NCBI RefSeq assembly: GCF_014652135.1
Contig: NZ_BMYF01000008.1
Span: forward strand, 135,123-199,122
Reading direction: 5' to 3'
Length of the DNA: 64,000 bases
DNA from: Mongoliitalea lutea
GTDB taxonomy: Bacteria; Bacteroidota; Bacteroidia; Cytophagales; Cyclobacteriaceae
Shown here: one piece after another, positions 44,955 to 53,304 of the stretch
Layout of the letters: each line of letters begins with the position of its first letter
Numbering within the stretch: the first letter of the stretch is position 1
Position numbers and translations under genes: made by a program
The notes under the pieces: generated by a model
What the model saw: only the letters and a program-made list of their open reading frames with translations
What the model was told of the DNA's origin: nothing
The model's database searches: none

Positions 44955-46053
44955 ATTGAAATGCCTGATTCATATCTAGTAATAAATCTTCCAGAGACTC
45001 TAATCCAACGGATACACGAATCAGATTCGGTGGTGTAAGGCTATCAGGACCTTCAGATGCAGCTCTACGTTCGATCAAAGATTCCACCCCACCGAGACTT
45101 GTTGCATTCGTAAAATAATGCAATTTAGACACGAAATTATCAGCTACTGCCGCATCGCCCTTAATAAGGAAGGAAAGCATCCCTCCAAAATCCTTCATTT
45201 GCTGAGCTGCCACTTGATGACCAAGGTGACTCCTTAAACCTGGATAGTAAACTTTCTCAACCATTGGATGGGTATCTAAATAAGCCGCAACCCCTTTCCC
45301 ATTGGCAGCATGGGCTTTCATCCGATAGGGCAAGGTTTTGATACTTCTGCATAAAAAATAGCAATCAAAAGGAGAGGGGACAGCACCTCCCGTATGTTGG
45401 ATCATCTTCACTCGCCCCCAAAATGCATCTTTTTGTTTCGTTACCAATGCCCCTCCCAAAATATCCGAATGACCTCCCAAATATTTGGTCGTAGAATGCA
45501 TCACTATATCGGCTCCAAGTTTCAAAGGATTTTGAAAAATTGGCGTAGCGAAGGTATTATCACAAACGACTTTGCATGCGTGACTTTTGGCTACTTTAAC
45601 AATCGCTTCAATCGGAGCAATTTTGAGCAGAGGGTTGGAAGGTGTTTCTATCCAAACCAAGGCAGTTTCAGGAAGGAAAGCCGCCGCAACTGCATCGACA
45701 TTTCCCATATCTACAAAACTTACCGACAATACTCCTTTAAAAATAGAAACCAGTTGATTTCTCAACCCGTGATACATATCATCTGGCGCAATTACATGAG
45801 ACCCGGGCTCCAAAGCTTGAAAGACCGCCATGCCAGCAGCATTTCCTGAAGAAAAAGCGGCCGCATCTTCCCCATATTCCAACTGGGTCAGCACTTGCTC
45901 CAAGGCCATACGGTTGGGATTATTTGCTCTTGAATAAATCAACGATTCTTCTTGATGCTGAAAAGTAGTGGATAGGGTGATTGGCATGACCGCTGGCTGT
46001 TGGCTATCAGTGACGATATTCCCTGCATGGATAGCGATGGTTTCGATGTTCAT
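44953..46053 (-). CDS. Trans-sulfuration PLP enzyme (cystathionine gamma-synthase/lyase type)
   Basis: A 366-residue Cys/Met metabolism PLP enzyme. The Schiff-base lysine is K190 in MHSTTKYLGGHSDILGGALV; YSRANNPNRMALEQVL and WIETPSNPLLKI are family marks. The length is a little short (typical 380-400), mainly because the N-terminus starts directly at IETIAIHAG. Reactions within the family (cystathionine gamma-synthase, gamma-lyase, beta-lyase, methionine gamma-lyase) cannot be separated by eye. It is monocistronic with terminators on both sides. A second family member, metY, lies at 57050. Confidence 0.92.
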   Translation of the reverse strand: MNIETIAIHAGNIVTDSQQPAVMPITLSTTFQHQEESLIYSRANNPNRMALEQVLTQLEYGEDAAAFSSGNAAGMAVFQALEPGSHVIAPDDMYHGLRNQLVSIFKGVLSVSFVDMGNVDAVAAAFLPETALVWIETPSNPLLKIAPIEAIVKVAKSHACKVVCDNTFATPIFQNPLKLGADIVMHSTTKYLGGHSDILGGALVTKQKDAFWGRVKMIQHTGGAVPSPFDCYFLCRSIKTLPYRMKAHAANGKGVAAYLDTHPMVEKVYYPGLRSHLGHQVAAQQMKDFGGMLSFLIKGDAAVADNFVSKLHYFTNATSLGGVESLIERRAASEGPDSLTPPNLIRVSVGLESLEDLLLDMNQAFQ

Positions 46054-46082
46054 GGTTTCAATATTTTTTTTAAAAATAAAAA

Positions 46083-46104
46083 AAGCCAGCGGTTAAACTG
46101 GCTT
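46083..46104 (-). terminator. Terminator of the DUF4293 gene
   Basis: A 7-bp stem AAGCCAG (46083-46089) / CTGGCTT (46098-46104). On the minus strand it is followed by a T-run. It lies 20 bases after the DUF4293 stop. Confidence 0.75.
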
Positions 46105-46123
46105 CTGATGAAAAACTTTCGAA

Positions 46124-46603
46124 TTAACGGATTCTATCGACAGATCGAACCAACATCTCATCTTTTCGGATAAAGCGATTGGCCAATAGATTCATAATCA
46201 TTCCACCTATAATTGCCCAAAAACCTAAAACAAAGGCTCCATTGGCCTGTGGATTGAATTCTGCATTGAATGAGTAAGTCTTGTAGACCACCAAGCCCAA
46301 CATCACTGCCATCAACAGGGAGTTGACCATGTTAATTAACATTTGTTTGCCACGGTTTTTGAATTGGAGCAAGCTAAAAATTGCCATTCCAGCCACAAGC
46401 AATGCCAATAAACCTATATAAAACACACTGGTAGAAGTCAACACTTCTTCTGTCTCTATAACGCTGACAGATAAGCTCCAAGCGTCCATGGATGCCAACT
46501 CTGTCTGCCCCAGATTAACTTGTTGCCATATGGGGAAAGCAACTACCAAAACCATGGCAACAGCCACTAAAAACAGGAATACTGTCTGAATTCTTTGTAT
46601 CAT
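46124..46603 (-). CDS. DUF4293 family four-helix membrane protein
   Basis: 159 residues with four transmembrane helices (VFLFLVAVAMVLVVAFPIW, VFYIGLLALLVAGMAIFSLL and so on). The start MIQRIQTVFLFL is the conserved N-terminus of DUF4293, a Bacteroidota-restricted family of unknown function. I use the ATG at 46603; a start 27 codons upstream would extend into the divergent promoter region. The gene ends at ...RSVDRIR. It faces truA divergently with about 115 bases between starts. Confidence 0.85.
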   Translation of the reverse strand: MIQRIQTVFLFLVAVAMVLVVAFPIWQQVNLGQTELASMDAWSLSVSVIETEEVLTSTSVFYIGLLALLVAGMAIFSLLQFKNRGKQMLINMVNSLLMAVMLGLVVYKTYSFNAEFNPQANGAFVLGFWAIIGGMIMNLLANRFIRKDEMLVRSVDRIR

Positions 46604-46692
46604 GATGCTTGTAAAATTTTGACAAAGTAAAAAGGTAAATAGCTCAATCGCAAGGAAAGCCAATCTCTTACTGCAAAATTGCAAGGGAATAG

Positions 46693-46700
46693 TATCTTTG
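46693..46700 (+). promoter_or_regulatory. -7-type box TATCTTTG before truA
   Basis: TATCTTTG fits the TAnnTTTG consensus. It lies 9 bases before the ATG at 46710 and 18 before the ATG at 46719, so the transcript would have a very short leader. No good TTG is seen at the expected -33 spacing. Confidence 0.4.
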
Positions 46701-46718
46701 CAGGCAGTTATGGGGGAA

Positions 46719-47465
46719 ATGAATCGATACTTTATTGAATTGGCTTACGATGGCAAAAATTACCATGGATGGCAGATTCAAAATAATGCGTACACAGTGC
46801 AGGAGGCTTTGGAAAAAGGACTTAGCACACTTTTAAAATCACCCATTGGTATTATGGGAAGTGGTAGGACAGACACTGGGGTTCATGCGACGCAACAATT
46901 TGCGCATTTTGATAGTCCGATCGTTTTAGAGAAAAGCGAATTCCTAAAAAAAATCAACGGAATTCTACCACCGGAAATTGCGGTCTACGACCTACGGGCT
47001 GTCAAACCGGATGCCCATGCCCGTTTTGATGCCAACTCCCGAAGCTACATTTACAAAATCACTTTAAGCAAAAGCCCGTTTTTCAAAGACTCTCACTGGC
47101 TATTTTACAAGGGCTTAGACATTGAAAAGTTGAATGAAGCCGCTGCTATCCTAATGGAGTACACTGATTTTGAATCCTTCAGCAAGGTACATACGGATGT
47201 CAATACATTTTTATGTCAACTATTTGAGGCCAAGTGGGAACAAAATGGACAAGAATTGTTATTTAACATATCAGCGAACAGGTTTTTGAGAGGAATGGTA
47301 CGTGCGATTGTGGGAACCTTGGTAGAAGTCGGCACTGGCAAGCTCAGTACGCAGGATTTCAGAAGAATTATTGAAAGTAAAAATAGAAAAGAAGCGAAGG
47401 CAGCCGCACCGGCACAAGGTTTATACCTTTGTAGGGTGAGTTACCCGGAAAGTATCTTCATTTAG
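46719..47465 (+). CDS. truA: tRNA pseudouridine(38-40) synthase
   Basis: A 248-residue enzyme that converts uridines 38-40 in tRNA anticodon arms to pseudouridine. It starts RYFIELAYDGKNYHGWQIQ; the catalytic aspartate is D52 in GSGRTDTGVHA; the C-half shows NRFLRGMVRAIVGTLVEVGTGK. The length is normal. ATGs at 46710 and 46719 are both possible; the latter fits the family start better. The ABC exporter gene starts 12 bases after its stop, suggesting one transcript. Confidence 0.96.
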   Translation: MNRYFIELAYDGKNYHGWQIQNNAYTVQEALEKGLSTLLKSPIGIMGSGRTDTGVHATQQFAHFDSPIVLEKSEFLKKINGILPPEIAVYDLRAVKPDAHARFDANSRSYIYKITLSKSPFFKDSHWLFYKGLDIEKLNEAAAILMEYTDFESFSKVHTDVNTFLCQLFEAKWEQNGQELLFNISANRFLRGMVRAIVGTLVEVGTGKLSTQDFRRIIESKNRKEAKAAAPAQGLYLCRVSYPESIFI

Positions 47466-47477
47466 ACAAGTAACGTT

Positions 47478-49250
47478 TTGAGCCTCGAAAAAGAGAATGT
47501 CAAAAGCGGTGAGATTATAGACACCGAAGTATTAAAGAAACTCTATCGCTTCGTACAGCCGTACAAAGTGCAATTTTATTTATTGGTTTTTTTGACCATT
47601 GCACTTGCGGTTTTAGCACCTACCAGACCTTACTTCATTCAGGTTGCCATTGACGACTATGTAGCCATAGGAGACGGAGAGGGCTTAGTTCGAATCATTT
47701 ACCTTTTGGTGTTTTTACTGGTCTTGCAGGCCATTGTCCAATTTGTCCATACCTACCTTTCCGGCTGGATTGGACAGGTTATTATCAAAGATATCCGGAT
47801 CAAATTGTACAGGCATTTATTGAAAATGCGTCTGAAGTTTTTTGACAACACCCCAATCGGACGATTGGTAACCAGAAATATTTCTGATATTGAAACACTA
47901 GCCGATGTATTTTCAGAAGGACTGGCAGCAATCATTGGAGATTTACTTCAGTTGATTACCATCCTTGCGGTGATGTTTTACATCGATTGGCGATTGACCT
48001 TGGTTTCTTTATGTACACTACCCTTACTGATTATATCCACCTACATTTTCAAGGAGAAAATCAAGGTGGCATTCAATGACGTACGAAATGCTGTTTCAAA
48101 CCTCAATTCATTTTTGCAGGAGCATATCACGGGGATGAACATTGTGCAGATTTTCAACCGTGAGCAGCGGGAATATGAAAAATTCAAAGATATCAACCGC
48201 GAGCACCGAAAAGCGCATATCAAATCTGTTTTGTACTATTCCATTTATTTTCCCGTAGCAGAAATCATACAGGCAATCGGCATTGGATTGGTCGTATGGT
48301 ATGGTGCTACAGGAGTGTTTGACGCAGATATCAAAGTTGGGGTACTAATTTCATTTATCATGTACTTACAGCTGTTTTTCAGACCAATCCGAATGATCGC
48401 TGACCGCTACAATACCCTTCAATTGGGTGTGGTGAGTTCTTCCCGAATCTTCAAATTATTGGAAAGCAAAGAGCAAATTCCGAATGAGGGCACACATACG
48501 CCTGTAAAAATCAAGGGAAATATTCAGTTAGAGGATGTTTGGTTTGCCTACAATGACGAAGAATGGGTATTGAAAAACATCAATTTCGATGTCAAACATG
48601 GTGAGACAGTGGCTTTGGTAGGTGCCACAGGTGCGGGAAAATCAAGTATCATCAACTTGATTAGCCGATTCTACGAAATCAATAAAGGCAGCATCAAAAT
48701 TGATAATACAGACATCCGTGAGTTTGAATTAGACACACTCCGGAAACACATTGGGGTGGTATTACAGGATGTATTTTTATTTTCCGACACGATTTATTAC
48801 AACATCACCCTCGGAAATCCCAAAATCTCCCGGGAAGATGTGATGAAAGCGGCCGAACTCGTGGGTGCAAAAAAATTCATTGAGCGATTGCCGGGTGGAT
48901 TGGATTACAATGTCATGGAACGAGGAGCTACGCTATCTGTGGGACAACGACAGTTAATTTCATTTGTAAGGGCAATGGTCTATAATCCTGAGATTATTAT
49001 TTTGGATGAAGCTACTTCATCCGTGGACACCGAAACCGAGGAAATGATCCAAAAAGCGATTGACAAGATGATGAAAGGAAGAACTTCCATCGTAATTGCC
49101 CATCGATTGTCGACTATCCAAAAAGCACACAAGATTATCGTCTTGCATCAGGGAGAAATCAAGGAAGTAGGCACGCATGAGCAACTACTTCAGCAGGGAG
49201 GATACTACGCCCAATTGCATCAGATGCAATTAAAATCCATGGCAATTTAA
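47478..49250 (+). CDS. ABC exporter (fused permease and ATPase) with LSVGQ signature
   Basis: 590 residues. A six-helix transmembrane domain (about residues 20-320) precedes an ATPase with Walker A GATGAGKSSIINL, Walker B IIILDEATSSVD and switch IAHRLST. The signature motif is LSVGQRQLISF, not LSGGQ. The start is a TTG (47478): a stop codon in frame lies five codons upstream and no ATG precedes the first helix. It follows truA by 12 bases. Multidrug or lipid export is the family's usual role; the substrate is unknown. Confidence 0.92.
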   Translation: MSLEKENVKSGEIIDTEVLKKLYRFVQPYKVQFYLLVFLTIALAVLAPTRPYFIQVAIDDYVAIGDGEGLVRIIYLLVFLLVLQAIVQFVHTYLSGWIGQVIIKDIRIKLYRHLLKMRLKFFDNTPIGRLVTRNISDIETLADVFSEGLAAIIGDLLQLITILAVMFYIDWRLTLVSLCTLPLLIISTYIFKEKIKVAFNDVRNAVSNLNSFLQEHITGMNIVQIFNREQREYEKFKDINREHRKAHIKSVLYYSIYFPVAEIIQAIGIGLVVWYGATGVFDADIKVGVLISFIMYLQLFFRPIRMIADRYNTLQLGVVSSSRIFKLLESKEQIPNEGTHTPVKIKGNIQLEDVWFAYNDEEWVLKNINFDVKHGETVALVGATGAGKSSIINLISRFYEINKGSIKIDNTDIREFELDTLRKHIGVVLQDVFLFSDTIYYNITLGNPKISREDVMKAAELVGAKKFIERLPGGLDYNVMERGATLSVGQRQLISFVRAMVYNPEIIILDEATSSVDTETEEMIQKAIDKMMKGRTSIVIAHRLSTIQKAHKIIVLHQGEIKEVGTHEQLLQQGGYYAQLHQMQLKSMAI

Positions 49251-49260
49251 AAACGTGCAT

Positions 49261-49268
49261 TAATTTTG
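49261..49268 (+). promoter_or_regulatory. Possible -7 box TAATTTTG before the barrel gene at 49310
   Basis: TAATTTTG matches TAnnTTTG and lies 11 bases past the exporter's stop and 42 before the next ATG. No TTG at proper distance upstream. Confidence 0.35.
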
Positions 49269-49309
49269 TGCGTTAAAATCAGCAGATTTAAACTAAACCA
49301 ATATACTCT

Positions 49310-49891
49310 ATGAAAAAGATTCTTTTGTTGGCCTTTTTACTATTACCCTTTTTAGGCTTTGCACAAGAAGATGGGATCGGATTGCGATTAGGTGAGCCTT
49401 TGACCATTACTTATAAAAAATTCTTGGATGATCAGTTTGCATTAGAAGCGATGATCGGAAGAGGTAGCCCTAATTCCTCTAATTATTACAGAAGGGCTTT
49501 TGACAGAAGACCTGCTACCCCAAACGCCTTTTATGCTTCTCATGCCGCCAACAGTGGTTTTTCGTTGAGCTTACGGGGAATGCTTCATGAAGACATTACT
49601 GATGACCTGAATATCGGAGAAGGCTACTTGCTTGCATATGCAGGTGCAGGCGCACAATTGCGATCCATTGGTGTAAGTTATGCCTACACAGATCCAAGTA
49701 TCTCATCAGCGGTGTTCAGAGACGATCGAACCAATATTGACTTTGGTGCGGAAGCATTTGGTGGAGCAGAGTACTATTTCAATGATTTACCTATCAGTGT
49801 ATTTGCAGAAATCGGCCTTTTCATGGAAGTATTGGATAGATTTGGACATTTACGACTGCAAGGAGGGATTGGTATCCGATACTTATTCTAA
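49310..49891 (+). CDS. Small outer-membrane beta-barrel protein, uncharacterised
   Basis: 193 residues with signal peptide MKKILLLAFLLLPFLGFAQ. The mature part begins DGIGLRLGEPLTITYKKFL, a start shared by many Bacteroidota barrel proteins, and ends LQGGIGIRYLF with the terminal Phe. The strand pattern (AYAGAGAQLRSIGVSY; FGAEAFGGAEYYF) suggests eight strands. No function is known. The next gene follows 5 bases later on the same strand. Confidence 0.8.
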   Translation: MKKILLLAFLLLPFLGFAQEDGIGLRLGEPLTITYKKFLDDQFALEAMIGRGSPNSSNYYRRAFDRRPATPNAFYASHAANSGFSLSLRGMLHEDITDDLNIGEGYLLAYAGAGAQLRSIGVSYAYTDPSISSAVFRDDRTNIDFGAEAFGGAEYYFNDLPISVFAEIGLFMEVLDRFGHLRLQGGIGIRYLF

Positions 49892-49896
49892 TTTCG

Positions 49897-50409
49897 ATGA
49901 AAAAAAAGTTACTCATATTTGCCGTGTTATTTCTGATAAGTGTTGGCTTTATCGGGTTCTACCAATTGGGGGGATTCAATCCTGTCAACTTAGAAATACA
50001 AACACTTGATCTGACACTTTCGGGGGTGTATTACAGGGGAACGCCCCAAGACCGTAAACTAGCCAAGGCTTTTAAAGACATCCAAGAAGTACAAGAAGCA
50101 AGCCCAGAGACAAGGCTCCATACCATTTATTTAATCGAGCCAGCAGGAAAATTGGATACGATGGAGGTTTACATAGGCTTGAATACAGAACTACCTGCAT
50201 TCTTTGGGGATTGGGATAGGCTTAATTTTGAAGAAAAATCATTTATCGTCGCTACGATTCAGGCAAATCGCTTCGTGATGCCCGGACCTGAGCGAGTGAA
50301 AAAGAAAATCCGCTCTTTTGCCGAGGAAAATGGATTGGAATTGGATGGAATTTTTATTGATAAAATTATTAGTCCTGACCATGTGGAGGTTATGGCTCCT
50401 ATCAAATAA
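49897..50409 (+). CDS. Membrane-anchored GyrI-like/effector-binding domain protein
   Basis: 170 residues. A signal anchor (KKLLIFAVLFLISVGFIGFY) is followed by a soluble alpha/beta domain with VYYRGTPQDRKLAKAFKDIQEV, TIYLIEPAGKLDTMEVYIGL and IATIQANRF-like segments (FIVATIQANRFVMPGP). The pattern resembles GyrI-like small-molecule-binding domains, facing the periplasm here. That assignment is by fold pattern only. It is tightly linked to the barrel protein upstream (5 bases), hinting at a common envelope role. Confidence 0.6.
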   Translation: MKKKLLIFAVLFLISVGFIGFYQLGGFNPVNLEIQTLDLTLSGVYYRGTPQDRKLAKAFKDIQEVQEASPETRLHTIYLIEPAGKLDTMEVYIGLNTELPAFFGDWDRLNFEEKSFIVATIQANRFVMPGPERVKKKIRSFAEENGLELDGIFIDKIISPDHVEVMAPIK

Positions 50410-50506
50410 CATAGAAAATTTGGTATAGATTTGGAGTGGTAAAATTTTAAGCAACCAATACTTGCCAATAGTCGTTTTCATTCATTAACTACCAAAAGCT
50501 ATCCAT

Positions 50507-51043
50507 ATGAGAAAATTACTCGCTATTCTGTTTGTCCTAGGTGGATTTGCAGGAATTCAATCATGTTCAGGTCCCATGGGACCTCCCGGACTTCCAGGGC
50601 CTCAAGGTGCTCAAGGTCAACCAGGTATTAATATACTCGCAGAGGTATTCGAAGTGGAAAATGTAAATTTCACATCGGCCAATGAGTTTAGAGAGGTTTT
50701 TGAGTTTACTAGAGCAATAGAACCATCAGATAAAATAGCTTCATTCATATTATGGCAAATTGATAATGGAGTAGATATCTGGAGACCTTTGCCGCAAACA
50801 GTCTTTCTACCAAGTGGGATTATGCTCTATAATTTTGACTTTACCAGGTTTGATTTTAGCTTTTTTTTAGAAGCTAATTTCCCTTTAAATCAGGCACCTA
50901 CGGATTTTACAAGAAACCAAATATTCCGAATTGTAGTCATCCCAGCCGATTTCACCAATGCACGATTAGATTTTTCAGATTACAATGCGTTAATGGAGTT
51001 CATTGGTAAAACTGAAGAAGATGTCGTAAAATTGAACAAATAA
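50507..51043 (+). CDS. Collagen-like repeat lipoprotein
   Basis: 178 residues with lipobox GFAGIQSC (Cys 20). Directly after the Cys lies a short collagen-type run of six Gly-X-Y triplets (GPMGPPGLPGPQGAQGQPG) that could trimerise the protein. The remaining 135 residues are a beta-rich domain with EVFEVENVNFTSANEFREV and no recognised motif. Such proteins are surface or periplasmic lipoproteins of unknown role in Bacteroidota. A strong terminator stem follows at 51062-51098. Confidence 0.8.
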   Translation: MRKLLAILFVLGGFAGIQSCSGPMGPPGLPGPQGAQGQPGINILAEVFEVENVNFTSANEFREVFEFTRAIEPSDKIASFILWQIDNGVDIWRPLPQTVFLPSGIMLYNFDFTRFDFSFFLEANFPLNQAPTDFTRNQIFRIVVIPADFTNARLDFSDYNALMEFIGKTEEDVVKLNK

Positions 51044-51061
51044 TTTTAAAGATATACAGTT

Positions 51062-51098
51062 AAAAGAAAAGTCCTGGCAAACCCAGGACTTTTCTTTT
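51062..51098 (+). terminator. Rho-independent terminator of the collagen-like gene
   Basis: A 16-bp perfect stem (51062-51077 / 51083-51098), core AGTCCTGG/CCAGGACT, with a CAAAC loop and T-rich right arm. Confidence 0.9.
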
Positions 51099-51129
51099 CC
51101 CGTATATGCCAAATACTATATTACTGAAC

Positions 51130-51137
51130 TATCTTTG
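51130..51137 (+). promoter_or_regulatory. -7-type box TATCTTTG immediately before hemE
   Basis: TATCTTTG matches TAnnTTTG and ends 4 bases before the ATG at 51142. If used, transcription would start at or near the A of the ATG, so the message would be leaderless. The same octamer stands just before truA and in the rpmE2 promoter. Confidence 0.5.
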
Positions 51138-51141
51138 CGAC

Positions 51142-52164
51142 ATGCAACTGAAAAACGACTTATTGATACGAGCAGCTCTCGGTCAGCCGGTAGAACGAAC
51201 TCCGGTTTGGTTGATGAGACAGGCTGGAAGAATATTACCCGAATACCGAGCGGTAAGAGAATCTGTTAGTGGATTTATTGAATTGGCACAAACACCCGAA
51301 CTGGCGGCAGAAGTCACCATTCAACCGGTGGATATTTTGGGTGTAGATGCAGCCATCATATTTTCAGATATTCTAGTAATCCCTGAAGCTATGGGGTTAC
51401 CCTATGAAATGGTGGAAAAAAGAGGACCTTGGTTTCCAGAAACAGTTCAATCAGCTGCGGATTTAAAAAAGTTACGGATTGCTGATGGCGTGGACGATCT
51501 AAGCTATGTCATAGAAGCCATCAAAATTACCAAAAAAGCATTGAATGGAAGAGTTCCATTGATAGGCTTTGCTGGTGCTCCATGGACGATTTTCGCCTAC
51601 ATGATCGAAGGGTCAGGAAGCAAGACGTTTTCTAAAGCGAGAGCAATATTGTACACGCAACCGAAATTCTCCCATCAGCTGCTCCAAATGATTACAGACA
51701 GTACGATCAATTACCTCAAAGCTCAGATAGAAGCAGGGGCGGACTTAGTACAGTTGTTTGATAGCTGGGCGGGTATCCTCCCTCCTAATCATTATGAAGA
51801 ATTCTCTTTAAAATATATTTCACAAATCTGCGACGCTATCCAATCTGTTCCTAAGACGGTATTTGCCAAAGGAGCATTCTTCGCAAGAGAAGCTATGGGT
51901 AAATTGGATTGTCAAACCATTGGTCTTGATTGGAACATGGGTATTGCAGAATCCAGAGCCATGATCGGTATGGATAAAACGCTCCAAGGAAATCTTGACC
52001 CTGCTGCATTATACGGAAGTGACAAAGAAGTAGCTGCTGCTACCCGATTAATGATGGAGCAGTTCAAAGGCACACGTCATATTGCCAACTTGGGACATGG
52101 AGTCTATCCGGATATCAGTCCAGACAAGGTCAAGGTCTTTATTGAAACAGTCCAAAACTTTTAA
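51142..52164 (+). CDS. hemE: Uroporphyrinogen decarboxylase
   Basis: A 340-residue cytosolic enzyme removing four carboxyls from uroporphyrinogen III to coproporphyrinogen III. Family signatures: [18 protein letters not shown] near the N-terminus (arginines bind the propionates), [12 protein letters not shown] with the catalytic Asp, [16 protein letters not shown] and the C-terminal [16 protein letters not shown] start at MQLKNDLL; the in-frame start 12 codons upstream would run through the promoter box and terminator tail. It is monocistronic with its own terminator. Confidence 0.96.
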   Translation: MQLKNDLLIRAALGQPVERTPVWLMRQAGRILPEYRAVRESVSGFIELAQTPELAAEVTIQPVDILGVDAAIIFSDILVIPEAMGLPYEMVEKRGPWFPETVQSAADLKKLRIADGVDDLSYVIEAIKITKKALNGRVPLIGFAGAPWTIFAYMIEGSGSKTFSKARAILYTQPKFSHQLLQMITDSTINYLKAQIEAGADLVQLFDSWAGILPPNHYEEFSLKYISQICDAIQSVPKTVFAKGAFFAREAMGKLDCQTIGLDWNMGIAESRAMIGMDKTLQGNLDPAALYGSDKEVAAATRLMMEQFKGTRHIANLGHGVYPDISPDKVKVFIETVQNF

Positions 52165-52470
52165 CAGGAGAGCGCCAAAAGCGCTCTTTTTTATTTTTTT
52201 CGAAAAAAAATTTTGCCCACAACCATCATCCCATCCATAACATTTGGAAGCTAGAAAATCGCCTATTCTAGCCCATTCAATGGACTTTCTCGGTTTTTGC
52301 ATTTTTCTCAATGAAACATACTTTCAGTTAATTTTTTTACATTCGAAATAATATTTTGTTGCATTTTTGATTTCGATGATTAATTTTAACACCAAGAAAT
52401 CAATAAATCACATAAAATTCTGATTTATAGGTCTCAATTTTAACCAATTTTCACACAACCTATTAAACTT
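52165..52470. other. Spacer of 306 bases between hemE and a barrel gene
   Basis: It opens with the hemE terminator (52169-52187). The rest is very AT-rich and presumably holds the promoter of the next gene; no frame or further repeat is evident. Confidence 0.5.
52169..52192 (+). terminator. Rho-independent terminator of hemE
   Basis: A 7-bp stem AGAGCGC (52169-52175) / GCGCTCT (52181-52187) with CAAAA loop and a T-run right after, 5 bases past the stop codon. Confidence 0.88.
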
Positions 52471-53208
52471 ATGCAAAACAAGATTACAAAAATCACGGCG
52501 GCAGTCACGCTTACGTTCGTTTGCTTTTTGGGAATGAGTTTCCAACAAGCATCAGCTCAGGAAGAGAGTAGATTCAACATGGATGTCACGCTCAATTCTG
52601 ATCAATTCTTTGGATTTTACCCATTCTTCTCAGGTTCATACAGTCTTAGCAGCACGTTGGACTTCACCTTTTATGGTATTTTATGGTCAGGAGGTTCTGG
52701 CGGAGGCTGGGGAAACTGGACAGAGTTTGGTGTGGGTGTAGGGTTTGAGCCAGCAGAAGGCATCAGTGTTAGCCCACAAATTGGTATCTTAGGAGGTAGC
52801 TTGCTTTCTAAAGGAGCTGTTGGTGCAGGGATCTTTGGAGACGGTATTGTTCCAAATTTGACTATTGGTTTGGATAAAGCCAAAACTGAAGGTGAAATCT
52901 ATGCGGGTTTCTATGCTCCTTTAAGAAATGAAGCCCCAACAGGTGGCACCACCTTGTCCTACCTTCACTACTGGGCAAACTTTGGTATCAAAGCAACTGA
53001 GTTTTTCTCAGTGGGTGCTCACTTTGAGCATTTGATTAACACAGGTGGTTCCAACGTTGCTGAGGCAACAGATGTGTATCAGTGGTTAGGTCCATACGTG
53101 CAGTTCAGCAATCCTAAGGGAGGAGCTTTTGCACGATTCTCTTTTGGAACTGATTTGGTAGCCGGAAATGACTCTTTCTTCAAATTGACTACTGGATTCA
53201 GCTTTTAA
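52471..53208 (+). CDS. Secreted outer-membrane protein, uncharacterised (possibly DUF6733)
   Basis: 245 residues with a signal peptide ending QQASAQ (about residue 30). The mature chain is Gly-, Phe- and Tyr-rich with alternating strands (FFGFYPFFSGSYSLSSTLDF; GFEPAEGISVSPQIGILGG; VGAHFEHLINTGGSN) and ends FKLTTGFSF, so an outer-membrane barrel of about ten to twelve strands is likely. The DUF6733 link is a weak memory and should be treated as such. It is monocistronic and bounded by a 13-bp terminator stem. Confidence 0.7.
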   Translation: MQNKITKITAAVTLTFVCFLGMSFQQASAQEESRFNMDVTLNSDQFFGFYPFFSGSYSLSSTLDFTFYGILWSGGSGGGWGNWTEFGVGVGFEPAEGISVSPQIGILGGSLLSKGAVGAGIFGDGIVPNLTIGLDKAKTEGEIYAGFYAPLRNEAPTGGTTLSYLHYWANFGIKATEFFSVGAHFEHLINTGGSNVAEATDVYQWLGPYVQFSNPKGGAFARFSFGTDLVAGNDSFFKLTTGFSF

Positions 53209-53228
53209 TTTATTGAAAAATCAAATGT

Positions 53229-53262
53229 TAAGCCCGTTGAAAGTCTTCAACGGGCTTATTTG
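53229..53262 (+). terminator. Terminator in convergent spacer
   Basis: A 13-bp perfect stem TAAGCCCGTTGAA (53229-53241) / TTCAACGGGCTTA (53246-53258) with AGTC loop. It serves the barrel gene ending 20 bases before and may also act for the convergent aldolase gene. Confidence 0.88.
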
Positions 53263-53304
53263 TTATAATGACTCTTGCATTTCCCAATCTTATCCTCAAT
53301 AATA

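Noticed and set aside
53229..53258. Stem considered as a regulatory operator
   Set aside because: A 13-bp GC-rich stem with small loop right after a stop codon in a convergent spacer is most simply a terminator.
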